A stretch of DNA of 14,643 bases, taken from contig DATFLL010000121.1 in assembly GCA_035267785.1 (NCBI GenBank), positions 1 to 14,643 of the forward strand, read 5' to 3'. The notes under the pieces were generated by a model that had not been told where the DNA came from, ran no database searches, and worked only from the letters and a program-made list of their open reading frames with translations. A program made the position numbers and the translations under genes. Numbering within the stretch: the first letter of the stretch is position 1; each line of letters begins with the position of its first letter. This DNA is from DATFLL01 sp035267785 (lineage in GTDB: Bacteria; Pseudomonadota; Gammaproteobacteria; DATFLL01). Of the stretch, positions 1-6,966 are shown in pieces.

Positions 1-49
1 TGAGGCGTGAGGCGTGAGGCGTGAGGCGTGAGGCGTGAGGCGTGAGGCG
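1..49. repeat. Heptamer tandem repeat, 7 perfect copies of TGAGGCG
   Basis: Seven identical copies of the 7-mer TGAGGCG run head to tail from the first base to position 49, then the sequence changes to an A-rich stretch ending at the phzF stop codon. The array reaches the window edge, so its true length is unknown. It lies just downstream of the phzF-family gene, in noncoding DNA. Reading it as protein gives only a spurious short frame. It resembles the short tandemly repeated heptamers seen between genes in several bacterial groups. Its function is unknown. Confidence 0.95.
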
Positions 50-62
50 AAAAGAGAATAGC

Positions 63-845
63 TCAGATGTCGATGTATCCACTCATGTACAAACAGGCAT
101 CGCCGGCGATGATGACGCGCGGGCCGCGGTCCTCGCAGTAGAGCGTCCCCCCGCGCGCCGAGAGCTGCTCGGCGACGAGGAAGGATTTGCCCAGGCGCTT
201 GGCCCAATACGGTATGAGCATGGAGTGAGCCGATCCGGTGACCGGGTCCTCGGCTATGCCTGCATTCGGCGCGAAAAAGCGTGACACGAAGTCGAAGTCC
301 TTGCCCAGCGCGGTGACGATAACGCCGCGCCGGTCCAGCTTAGCGAGCGCAGCAAAGTCGGGGGCGAGGTCGCGCACCTGTACCTCGGAATCCACCACGA
401 CGAGATAGTCCATGGCGGCTTGAACTTCGCCGGGGACCAGGCCCAACCCTTCGATGAGCGCGGGGGGTGCCTCGCACGGCTCGCCTCGCAGGGCGGGAAA
501 ATCCATGGCCAGCCGCCCGCTGGCCTCCCGTCGTACGGTCAGCGGTCCGCTGCGCGACTGGAAGGTAACGCTGTCGGCATCGCCGAGGTGCTCGGCGAAC
601 AACACCCAGGCGGCGGCGAGCGTGGCGTGGCCGCACAAGTCGACCTCGCAAACCGGTGTGAACCAGCGGATGCGCCAACCGTCCGCCTCGGACACCACGA
701 AGGCGGTCTCGGCGAGGTTGTTCTCGGTGGCGATGGCCTGCATGACGTCCTCGGCCAGCCAGTGCTCGAGCGGGCAGACCGCCGCGGGATTGCCGTGAAA
801 GACCCGCTGGCTGAAGGCATCGACCTGGAACAGCGGGATACGCAC
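63..845 (-). CDS. PhzF-family isomerase/epimerase-like protein
   Basis: 260 aa. It belongs to the PhzF family (diaminopimelate-epimerase fold), whose members catalyse isomerisation or proton-shift reactions on small molecules. Most are of unknown substrate, and there is no phenazine gene nearby, so phenazine synthesis should not be inferred. Visible family marks are the N-terminal QVDAF and HGNPAAV motifs (residues 7-23), the catalytic-type glutamate Glu46 in NNLAETAF, the CGHATLAAA segment with His73, and the second-half EDPVTGSAH motif with Asp200. Length is normal for the family. The start is GTG at 845, only 4 nt past the xth stop codon, with no strong Shine-Dalgarno sequence, so translation is probably coupled to xth. 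It is the last gene of the SH3-xth-phzF run. A cytoplasmic location is inferred from the lack of a signal peptide. Confidence 0.9.
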   Translation of the reverse strand: MRIPLFQVDAFSQRVFHGNPAAVCPLEHWLAEDVMQAIATENNLAETAFVVSEADGWRIRWFTPVCEVDLCGHATLAAAWVLFAEHLGDADSVTFQSRSGPLTVRREASGRLAMDFPALRGEPCEAPPALIEGLGLVPGEVQAAMDYLVVVDSEVQVRDLAPDFAALAKLDRRGVIVTALGKDFDFVSRFFAPNAGIAEDPVTGSAHSMLIPYWAKRLGKSFLVAEQLSARGGTLYCEDRGPRVIIAGDACLYMSGYIDI

Positions 846-849
846 CGGT

Positions 850-1632
850 CTAACGCTCGAGGTCGAACTCGGCTACGGCCGGAGCGTGGTCGGAGGGGCG
901 CTCCCAGGTACGCGGCTCCTTGTCGATGACGCTGGCGGTGCAGTGCTCGGCGAGCGCGGTACTGGCGAGGATGTGGTCGATGCGCAGGCCGCGGTTGCGC
1001 CTGAATCCCGCGGCGCGGTAATCCCACCAGCTGTAGGTCTCGGGCGGCTGCTCGAACTGACGGAACGTGTCGACCAGGCCCAGGTCGAGCAGCTTCTGTA
1101 AGGCTTCGCGTTCGGGCTCGGAGAACAAAACCTTGCCGCGCCACAGGTCCGGGTCGTGCACGTCGCGGTCCTCGGGGGCGATGTTGAAATCGCCCATGAC
1201 GATGAGCTTCGGATGGTCCTGGAGCTGGCGCTCGACGTAGGCAGCGAGCTTGGCAAGCCAGTCGAGCTTGTAGTCGTATTTCTCGGAGCCCACCTCGGAG
1301 CCGTTGGGCACGTAGAGGTTGAGCAGGCGGACCTCGCCGTAGCTCGCGCCCAGCACGCGACGCTGGTGGTCATCAAGGCCGGGAATGTCGGTAACGACAT
1401 CGCCGGCCTCGTGATCGAGTCGGCTGAGGATTGCGACACCGTTGTAGGTCTTTTGACCGGAATAGACAGCACGGTAGCCGACCGCCTCGATCTCAGCCAC
1501 CGGAAATTGCTCATCGACGCACTTCGTCTCCTGGATGCCCAGCAGATCGGGTTGTGCCGACTCGAGCCAGTCGAGCACCTGCGGCAGGCGTACGCGCAGG
1601 GAGTTCACGTTCCAGGAGGCGACTTTCAGCAT
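850..1632 (-). CDS. xth: Exodeoxyribonuclease III (AP endonuclease)
   Basis: 260 aa from the ATG at 1632. The frame stays open a further 91 codons upstream, but that part overlaps the SH3 gene and is unlike any nuclease. ExoIII-family enzymes cut DNA at abasic sites and degrade one strand 3' to 5' in base-excision repair. The catalytic residues are in place: Asn8 and Asn10 in SWNVNSLR, Glu35 in GIQETK, Tyr107 in NLYVPNG, Asp148 and Asn150 in GDFNIAP, Asp219 and His220 in RIDHIL, and the closing Asp248-His249 in RPSDHAP. Length matches the family. The gene starts 19 nt after the SH3 gene stop and ends 4 nt before the phzF-family start, so the three are probably one transcript. The protein is cytoplasmic. 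Confidence 0.96.
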   Translation of the reverse strand: MLKVASWNVNSLRVRLPQVLDWLESAQPDLLGIQETKCVDEQFPVAEIEAVGYRAVYSGQKTYNGVAILSRLDHEAGDVVTDIPGLDDHQRRVLGASYGEVRLLNLYVPNGSEVGSEKYDYKLDWLAKLAAYVERQLQDHPKLIVMGDFNIAPEDRDVHDPDLWRGKVLFSEPEREALQKLLDLGLVDTFRQFEQPPETYSWWDYRAAGFRRNRGLRIDHILASTALAEHCTASVIDKEPRTWERPSDHAPAVAEFDLER

Positions 1633-1651
1633 GTCAGGCACGGTCGTGCAA

Positions 1652-2443
1652 TCAGACGCGGAAGCCGCCGTGGCGCTTGCGGTAACGGCGATCGAGAAAG
1701 AGCACGCCGCCGATGAACCCGATGAGTGCCACCGCCGCGAGCAGGCCCAGGTACCAGGGCGGAAACTTCGGGCGCACGGCCGCCAGCTCGTCGGCCGGCG
1801 GCAGCTTCTTGCCGTTGAGGCTGGCCAGGGCCAGCTCGATCCGCGCCTGCAGTTCCATGTTCTGGTCGTGGACCTTCTTGATCTCTTCCTGGGAGGGTGT
1901 GGCAAGCTCCTTGGCCTGAACCTTCTCCTGTTGCTTCACGTCGGCGAGTTTGTCCTGGAGCGCCTTGACCTGCGCCTGGGCGTCGGCGAGCGCCTTGGCA
2001 TCGGCGCTGCCCGTCTTGGCCGCGGCGAGCTGCTTTTTGAGGGCCTCGACCTTGGCCTGCTGCTCCTTGAGCTCGTTGTGCTTGACCTGGAGCTGGTCGC
2101 GCAGGGCGGCCAGGTCCTTTCTGTCCTTGTCGGCCTGGCTGCGCATCTGCTGCAGGACCACTTGGGCCGGTTTCTGGCTCATCAGGTAGCTGCTGGCGAC
2201 CCAGCCCTCGGTGCCGTCGGGCGCCTTGACCTGGGTGAAGTTCCCCTGTGTCTGGAGGACCTGGAGCTCGGTCCCGGAGGACACGCTCTTGACGATGGCG
2301 CTGTCCTCGCTCGGTGCCTGGTGGATGCCGAGGAGGATCTTATCCGTCACGAATAGGCTGGCGGCGTGAACGGGCGCGAGGCCGGCCAGCGTGCCGGCGG
2401 CCAGGGCGGCGGCCGCAAGCAGAGTTCTCCACGTATTGCTCAT
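1652..2443 (-). CDS. TIGR04211-type SH3 domain membrane protein
   Basis: 263 aa. Order of parts: a Sec-type signal peptide (residues 1-27, ending in PVHA), a bacterial SH3 domain (about 28-90, including the GWVASSYL segment), a long charged Lys/Gln/Ala-rich coiled coil (about 95-205), and a single C-terminal membrane helix (about 229-250) followed by the basic tail RRYRKRH. This layout is that of the TIGR04211/YgiM family. It should sit in the inner membrane with the SH3 domain and coiled coil in the periplasm, probably in contact with the cell wall. No enzymatic activity is visible. The ATG at 2443 was chosen over an in-frame TTG at 2455 because GGGAG lies about 6 nt before it. It is the first gene of the run leading to xth and the PhzF-family gene, although no functional link between them is evident. 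Confidence 0.88.
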   Translation of the reverse strand: MSNTWRTLLAAAALAAGTLAGLAPVHAASLFVTDKILLGIHQAPSEDSAIVKSVSSGTELQVLQTQGNFTQVKAPDGTEGWVASSYLMSQKPAQVVLQQMRSQADKDRKDLAALRDQLQVKHNELKEQQAKVEALKKQLAAAKTGSADAKALADAQAQVKALQDKLADVKQQEKVQAKELATPSQEEIKKVHDQNMELQARIELALASLNGKKLPPADELAAVRPKFPPWYLGLLAAVALIGFIGGVLFLDRRYRKRHGGFRV

Positions 2444-2606
2444 TGATGCTCCCAAATGTCGTGGTCGACCGGCGAACGCTCAAGGCGCTACCGCCGGCAC
2501 GGGCTTGGCGCCGGCGTCGTTCGGATCACGTGCCGAGGCGTGGGCACCGGAATTCCGGCGCCATCATAGCGGCCTTCGCCGCAGGACTCTGTGCGCCAAC
2601 GCGCAC
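2444..2606. promoter_or_regulatory. prlC to SH3-gene spacer with palindromes
   Basis: This 163-nt gap lies after prlC and before the SH3-xth-phzF run (both minus strand). It must hold the end of the prlC transcript and probably a promoter for the run. It contains a perfect 9-bp inverted repeat (TGGCGCCGG at 2506-2514 and CCGGCGCCA at 2555-2563), a 12-bp palindrome CCGGAATTCCGG (2547-2558), CACGTG (2527-2532), and a short hairpin GCGGC/GCCGC (2569-2582). No T-tract follows any of them on the minus strand, so none is a textbook terminator. A TATGAT on the minus strand (2563-2568) could be a -10 box, but I found no matching -35 box. The promoter call is inference. Confidence 0.35.
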
Positions 2607-4649
2607 TCACGCGGCAATGCCGCTGTGGCGCAGCAGGGCGTCGATTTCCGGTTCGCGTCCGCGGAAGGCGATGAACAGCTCGAGCGGGTCGCGCGAGCCG
2701 CCCTGCTCCAGGATGTTCTCCAAAAAGGCCAGGCCCGTGCTGCGGTCGAAGATACCCGTTTCCTCGAACTTGGAAAAGGCATCGGAGGACAGGACCTCCG
2801 CCCACTTGTAGCTGTAATAACCGGCGGCGTAGCCGCCGGCGAAGATGTGCGAAAAGCTGTGCTGAAAACGGTTGTAGGCGGGTGGACGCACGACGGCGAC
2901 CTCGGCGCGCACCTCGTCGAGGACCTGCTGGATGCGCCCGCCCTGCGCGGGGTCGTACTCCAGATGCAGGCGGAAATCGAACATCGAGAACTCGAGCTGG
3001 CGCACCATCTGCATGCCCGCCTGAAAATTCTTCGCCGCCACCATCTTGTCGAACAGATCGTCGGGCAGCGGTTCGCCGGTCTGGTAATGTCCGGCGATGA
3101 GGTCCAGCGCCTCACGCTCCCAGCACCAGTTCTCCATGAACTGACTCGGCAGCTCGACGGCGTCCCAAGGCACGCCGCTGATGCCGGAGACCGACAAGTA
3201 GTTCACCTTGGTCAACATGTGATGAAGACCGTGACCGAACTCGTGAAACAGCGTCGTGACCTCGTCGTGCGTCAGTAACGCCGGGTCATCGCCGATGGGC
3301 GGAGTGAAATTGCATACCAGATAGGCCGCCGGGATCTGCAGGCTGTCATCGGCGCGTATATGACGCCCGATGCACTCGTCCATCCACGCCCCGCCCCGTT
3401 TGTGCGCGCGGGCGTAGGGATCGAGATAGAAACGCCCGCGCAGCTCGCCGGCGCCGTCGCGGATCTCGTAAAACGTAACGTCCCGGTGCCAGGTCGCCAC
3501 ACCGTCGACCTCGCTGATGTCCAGCCCGTAGAGGCGCTTGACCACCTCGAACATACCCGCCACGACACGGTCGATCGGGAAATACGGTTTGAGGGCCTCC
3601 TGGCTGATGTCGTAGCGATGGCGGCGCAGCTTTTCCGAGTAGAAGCCGATGTCCCAGGCCTCGAGAGCCGCGACACCGTGGTGCTCGCGCGCAAAGGCCT
3701 CGAGCTCCTCGAGTTCGCGGCGGGCCATGGCGAGCGAGCGCTGCGCCAAGTCCGAGAGAAAGCCCAGCACCTGGTCGGCCGAGTGGGCCATCTTGGTGGC
3801 GAGCGAGCGTTCGGCATAGTTGGCGAAGCCCAGGAGCTGGGCGGCTTCATGGCGCAGAGCCAGGATCTGCTCCATCACCTCGCTGTTGTCCCAACGCCCG
3901 GCGTGCGGACCCTGTTCCGAGGCGCGCGTGGTGTAGGCCTCGTACATGGTGCGGCGCAGCTCGCGGTCCTCGGCGTGGAGCATGACGGCGTAGTAGGACG
4001 GGAACTCGAGCGTGAACAGCCACCCCGCCAGGCCTTTGGCCTCGGCGGCCTGGCGCGCCATGGCGCGCGCGGACTCGGGCAGCCCGGACAGACGCGCCTC
4101 GTCGGTGACGTGCTGCGTCCAGGCGTTGGTGGCATCAAGGAGGTTTTCCTCGAACTTGCTGGTCAGGCGCGACAGTTCCTGCTGGATCGTCTTGAAGCGC
4201 ACCTTCTGCCCGGCCGGCAGGTCGACGCCGCTGAGGCGAAAGTCACGCAGTGCATTGTCGATGATGCGCTGCTGTGCGCCGTCCAGGCGTGCATACTCGG
4301 GGCCCTCGGCGATGCTCGTGATGGCCTGGAACAGGCGCTCGTTCTGACCGACCTCGGTGGCGTAATCGCTGAGCTTCGGCAGGCAGGCATTGTAGGCAGC
4401 GCGCAGCTCCTCGGAATTGACCACGGCGTTCATATGACTGACGGGCGACCAGATGCGGTCGAGCCGGTCGTCCATGTCCTCCAGGGGCTGCATCAGATTG
4501 GCCCACGTAGACTCGCCGCCGCCGGCCAGCAGCGACTCGATGCCGCGGCGGTTCTCGGCCAACACAGCGTCGATGGCGGGCTCGACGTGCTCGGGGCGGA
4601 TCTCCCCGAACGGGGGCAGATCGGTCATGGTCAGCAGCGGATTGGTCAT
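2607..4649 (-). CDS. prlC: Oligopeptidase A (M3 zinc metallopeptidase)
   Basis: 680 aa, the normal length for oligopeptidase A (OpdA/PrlC), a cytoplasmic zinc peptidase of the thimet-oligopeptidase family. It degrades short peptides, including cleaved signal peptides. The zinc motif is His469-Glu470-Phe-Gly-His473 within TLFHEFGHGLHH, and the third ligand is Glu499 in PWDAVELPSQFMENW. The N-terminus (MTNPLL, then LPPFGEIRPEHVEPAI) and the C-terminal half with KWAEVLSSDAFSKF follow the E. coli protein closely. The ATG at 4649 has GGAG eight nt upstream. It is transcribed divergently from srkA across a 100-nt gap and is followed by the SH3-gene run on the same strand, 163 nt away. No residue needed for catalysis is missing. 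Confidence 0.96.
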   Translation of the reverse strand: MTNPLLTMTDLPPFGEIRPEHVEPAIDAVLAENRRGIESLLAGGGESTWANLMQPLEDMDDRLDRIWSPVSHMNAVVNSEELRAAYNACLPKLSDYATEVGQNERLFQAITSIAEGPEYARLDGAQQRIIDNALRDFRLSGVDLPAGQKVRFKTIQQELSRLTSKFEENLLDATNAWTQHVTDEARLSGLPESARAMARQAAEAKGLAGWLFTLEFPSYYAVMLHAEDRELRRTMYEAYTTRASEQGPHAGRWDNSEVMEQILALRHEAAQLLGFANYAERSLATKMAHSADQVLGFLSDLAQRSLAMARRELEELEAFAREHHGVAALEAWDIGFYSEKLRRHRYDISQEALKPYFPIDRVVAGMFEVVKRLYGLDISEVDGVATWHRDVTFYEIRDGAGELRGRFYLDPYARAHKRGGAWMDECIGRHIRADDSLQIPAAYLVCNFTPPIGDDPALLTHDEVTTLFHEFGHGLHHMLTKVNYLSVSGISGVPWDAVELPSQFMENWCWEREALDLIAGHYQTGEPLPDDLFDKMVAAKNFQAGMQMVRQLEFSMFDFRLHLEYDPAQGGRIQQVLDEVRAEVAVVRPPAYNRFQHSFSHIFAGGYAAGYYSYKWAEVLSSDAFSKFEETGIFDRSTGLAFLENILEQGGSRDPLELFIAFRGREPEIDALLRHSGIAA

Positions 4650-4749
4650 GCAGGCAGCTCCGGGTCCCAGCGTCCAAACCCGATGGCGGGGGACAGAGAA
4701 TGCGCTAATCTAGCATGTCGAGCCACCGTCAACAAAAGCAGCCGCCCCC
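4650..4749. promoter_or_regulatory. Divergent prlC/srkA intergenic region
   Basis: This 100-nt gap lies between two divergent genes and should carry both promoters. The AT-richer centre around 4700-4716 includes GCTAATCTAGC, whose GCTA and TAGC ends are inverted and which could give -10-like sequences on either strand. I could not find convincing -35 boxes. The placement rests on gene orientation rather than on recognised motifs. Confidence 0.3.
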
Positions 4750-5766
4750 TTGGAAGACCCCGACGAGCCAATCCACAAACCGCCCTACGCAGACCTGACC
4801 CCCGACGTCGTCCTCGAGGCGGTCGACTCGCTCGGTAGGCGCACCTCGGGCACACTGCTCGCCCTGAACAGCTACGAGAACCGCGTGTATCAGGTCGGGC
4901 TCGAGGACGGGGGTTTCGTGGTCGCCAAGTTCTATCGTCCCGGGCGCTGGACCGACGAACAGATTCACGAGGAACACGCGTTCACCCGGGAGCTGGCCGA
5001 GCGCGAGATCCCTGTGGTGGCGCCCCTGGCGAGCGACGACGGGCGAACCCTGTTCGTCCACGCCGGCTACCGTTACGCCGTGTTCCCGCGCCGGGGCGGC
5101 CGCGCGCCGGAGCTCGACGATCCCGAGCACCTGCGCTGGCTCGGACGCTTTCTCGGGCGCATTCACGCGGTCGGTGCGATCAAGGCATTCGAACACCGAC
5201 CGACGCTGGACGTGGCGAGCTTCGGGCACGCCTCCTACCGCTATCTGACCGAACACGGCTTCGTGCCCGCCGAGGTGTCTCACAATTTCGGCCAGGCGGC
5301 GGAGCAGGTGTTGGCGTTGGTCGAGGACGCCTTCGCGGCCGTGGGACCGCTGCGCCGGCTGCGACTGCTCGGCGACTGCCACCCCGGCAATATCCTGTGG
5401 ACCGAGCAAGGGCCGCACTTCGTGGACCTGGACGATGCGCGCATGGGGCCCGCCGTACAGGACCTGTGGATGCTGATCTCGGGCAGCCCGGAGGCAATGG
5501 GCCTGCAGATGCGCGCCATCTTGGACGGGTATCGTGAGTTCTTCGAGTTTGACCCGCTGGAGCTGCGCCTGATCGAGCCGCTGCGTGCGCTGCGCATCCT
5601 GCACTACGCCGCCTGGCTGGCGCGCCGCTGGCATGACCCGGCCTTTCCGCGCCATTTTCCCTGGTTCAATACCCCGCGATACTGGGAAGAGCAGCTCAAC
5701 ACCCTGCGCGAGCTGGCCGAGCGATTGCTCGATCCAGCCTGTGAAATTACCGTGAAAAGTCTGTAA
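4750..5766 (+). CDS. srkA: Stress-response Ser/Thr kinase SrkA (RdoA/YihE)
   Basis: 338 aa. It aligns well by eye with E. coli SrkA, an aminoglycoside-phosphotransferase-fold protein kinase that protects stressed cells from programmed death. Marks: SYENRVYQV near residues 41-49, ATP-binding Lys60 in AKFYRPGRW, the catalytic segment GDCHPGNILW with Asp209 and Asn214, the metal-binding FVDLDDA with Asp226, and GPAVQDLWM after it. The E. coli catalytic loop reads HGDCH; here the His before GD is Leu207. The start is difficult. The first possible codon in frame after an upstream stop (TAG, 4711-4713) is TTG at 4750, with no Shine-Dalgarno sequence before it, and no ATG follows until far inside the kinase domain. 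TTG is therefore the best call. In E. coli the gene precedes dsbA; here a multicopper oxidase pair follows. Confidence 0.92.
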   Translation: MEDPDEPIHKPPYADLTPDVVLEAVDSLGRRTSGTLLALNSYENRVYQVGLEDGGFVVAKFYRPGRWTDEQIHEEHAFTRELAEREIPVVAPLASDDGRTLFVHAGYRYAVFPRRGGRAPELDDPEHLRWLGRFLGRIHAVGAIKAFEHRPTLDVASFGHASYRYLTEHGFVPAEVSHNFGQAAEQVLALVEDAFAAVGPLRRLRLLGDCHPGNILWTEQGPHFVDLDDARMGPAVQDLWMLISGSPEAMGLQMRAILDGYREFFEFDPLELRLIEPLRALRILHYAAWLARRWHDPAFPRHFPWFNTPRYWEEQLNTLRELAERLLDPACEITVKSL

Positions 5767-5942
5767 TAAATTTTCAACATGATCGTGAATTAATTTGAAG
5801 GACTCCGTGCGGTCAAATAGTTAGCTAATACTTAAGCAATTTTATATATTCGGATGTCTTAATAAGTTTCTTTTATCTATCAATTATTTTGATGCATAGT
5901 CGCCCGGGTCTAATCAACCACCAACGAGATCCGGAGCCAATA
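5767..5942. promoter_or_regulatory. AT-rich leader upstream of the oxidase pair
   Basis: Between srkA and the first multicopper oxidase gene the base composition drops sharply. By hand count, 39 of the 140 bases at 5761-5900 are G or C (28%), against well over 60% in the surrounding genes. It contains runs such as TTTTATATATT (5840-5850), TTAATAAG and TTTTATC. It holds no open frame of its own and no terminator hairpin for srkA. It ends with a good Shine-Dalgarno sequence, GGAG at 5933-5936, six nt before the ATG at 5943. A promoter, and possibly a binding site for an AT-preferring nucleoid protein, is inferred. I could not assign exact -35 and -10 boxes. Confidence 0.5.
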
Positions 5943-6956
5943 ATGAAAAGAAGGGAATTCCTGAAGGCCGGCACCGCCGGCATCGCAGGGGCCGCCGTGG
6001 CAACGGGCGGGGGACTCCTGGCCTGGGCTCCCCGGGCCGAAGCGACGACGCTGACGCGCACGTATTACATCACCGAGGACTTCATCACCGAACCGGACGG
6101 ACAGCTCGTCTACTTCCAGGGCTTCAGCGATTCGGCCAGCTCGCTGAACGTGCCGGGCAAGCCGATCATTGTCCAGGAAGGCGACACCGTCAGCCTGACC
6201 ATCGTCAACACCCTGAGCAGCACCCACAGCTTCGTCATCGACGGCCTGGTCGACAGCGGGCCGATCGGCGGCGGCCAGACGAAGTCATTCAGCTTTACGA
6301 TTCCCACGGGTCAGGGCAAGGCCGGTTCCTATATGTTCTACGACGGGCAGAACGCGCCGTACAACCGCCTGGTAGGCCTGCACGGGGGCGTCGCCGTCAT
6401 GCCCTACAACGCCGGCAATCAACTCTACGCCGGCAGCCCGACCTTCGTGCAGCAGTACTTTTGGATTTTCAACGAAATCGATCCGAACTGGAACGATGCC
6501 ATACGCGTTGGCAACACACCGAGCACGACCTTCACGCCGCGCTACTTCACCATCAACGGACTCACCTCGCGCCCGCCGGGCGATCCCAATCACGACACCG
6601 ACATCGACGCCATGTCGAATCTGGACACGGCGCTGCATGGGCAGATCGGCGATCGCACGCTGGTGCGGATGATGAACGCCGGCCGTGCGGTTCACGCCGT
6701 ACACGCGCACGGCAACCACATGGAGTGGCTGACTTACAATGGCGCGATCCGCGACTACGTCTGGCACAAGGACGTTCTGCGTGTCGACGGCAACATGGGC
6801 CGTACGGATATGATCTATCCCTTCGAGCCTCCCCCCGATGCCTACCCGGCGGTCACGACCGGCTGCTATCCCATGCACCTGCATGACGAGATGACGCAGA
6901 CCGCCGGCGGCGGGTACTACATGTTCGGCGCACTGACCGACATCTATTTCGACTGA
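5943..6956 (+). CDS. Multicopper oxidase-type protein, subunit A, Tat-exported
   Basis: 337 aa. The N-terminus MKRREFLK is a twin-arginine motif followed by an Ala/Gly-rich core and an AEA cleavage site (residues 32-34), so export as a folded protein to the periplasm is predicted. Two cupredoxin domains follow. The first (about 40-155) lacks paired His ligands. The second (about 170-337) has HAVHAHG (His251, His254, His256) and CYPMHLH (His312, His314), which match the trinuclear-cluster ligands. The type 1 copper cysteine of the usual HCH motif is Leu313, and the following type 1 His is also absent, so this subunit alone should not hold a type 1 copper. The ATG at 5943 has GGAG six nt upstream. 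The partner gene starts 10 nt later and appears to supply the missing site. The electron donor is unknown. Confidence 0.85.
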   Translation: MKRREFLKAGTAGIAGAAVATGGGLLAWAPRAEATTLTRTYYITEDFITEPDGQLVYFQGFSDSASSLNVPGKPIIVQEGDTVSLTIVNTLSSTHSFVIDGLVDSGPIGGGQTKSFSFTIPTGQGKAGSYMFYDGQNAPYNRLVGLHGGVAVMPYNAGNQLYAGSPTFVQQYFWIFNEIDPNWNDAIRVGNTPSTTFTPRYFTINGLTSRPPGDPNHDTDIDAMSNLDTALHGQIGDRTLVRMMNAGRAVHAVHAHGNHMEWLTYNGAIRDYVWHKDVLRVDGNMGRTDMIYPFEPPPDAYPAVTTGCYPMHLHDEMTQTAGGGYYMFGALTDIYFD

Positions 6957-6966
6957 GGGGGACACC

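Noticed and set aside
42..284. 80-codon plus-strand frame beginning in the heptamer array
   Set aside because: It is antisense to the phzF-family gene and starts inside a tandem repeat; no ribosome site or family is visible.
63..845. Phenazine biosynthesis role for the PhzF-like gene
   Set aside because: No other phenazine gene is present, and most PhzF-family proteins act elsewhere.
1633..1905. N-terminal 91-codon extension of exonuclease III
   Set aside because: It is an out-of-frame shadow of the SH3 gene C-terminus; the nuclease fold starts at the ATG at 1632.
3360..4838. 492-codon open frame on the plus strand opposite prlC
   Set aside because: It lies antisense to the intact prlC gene, has no recognisable domain, and its length is explained by GC-rich codon bias. 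Similar long antisense frames (8847-9941, 12520-13650, 10754-11695) were rejected for the same reason.
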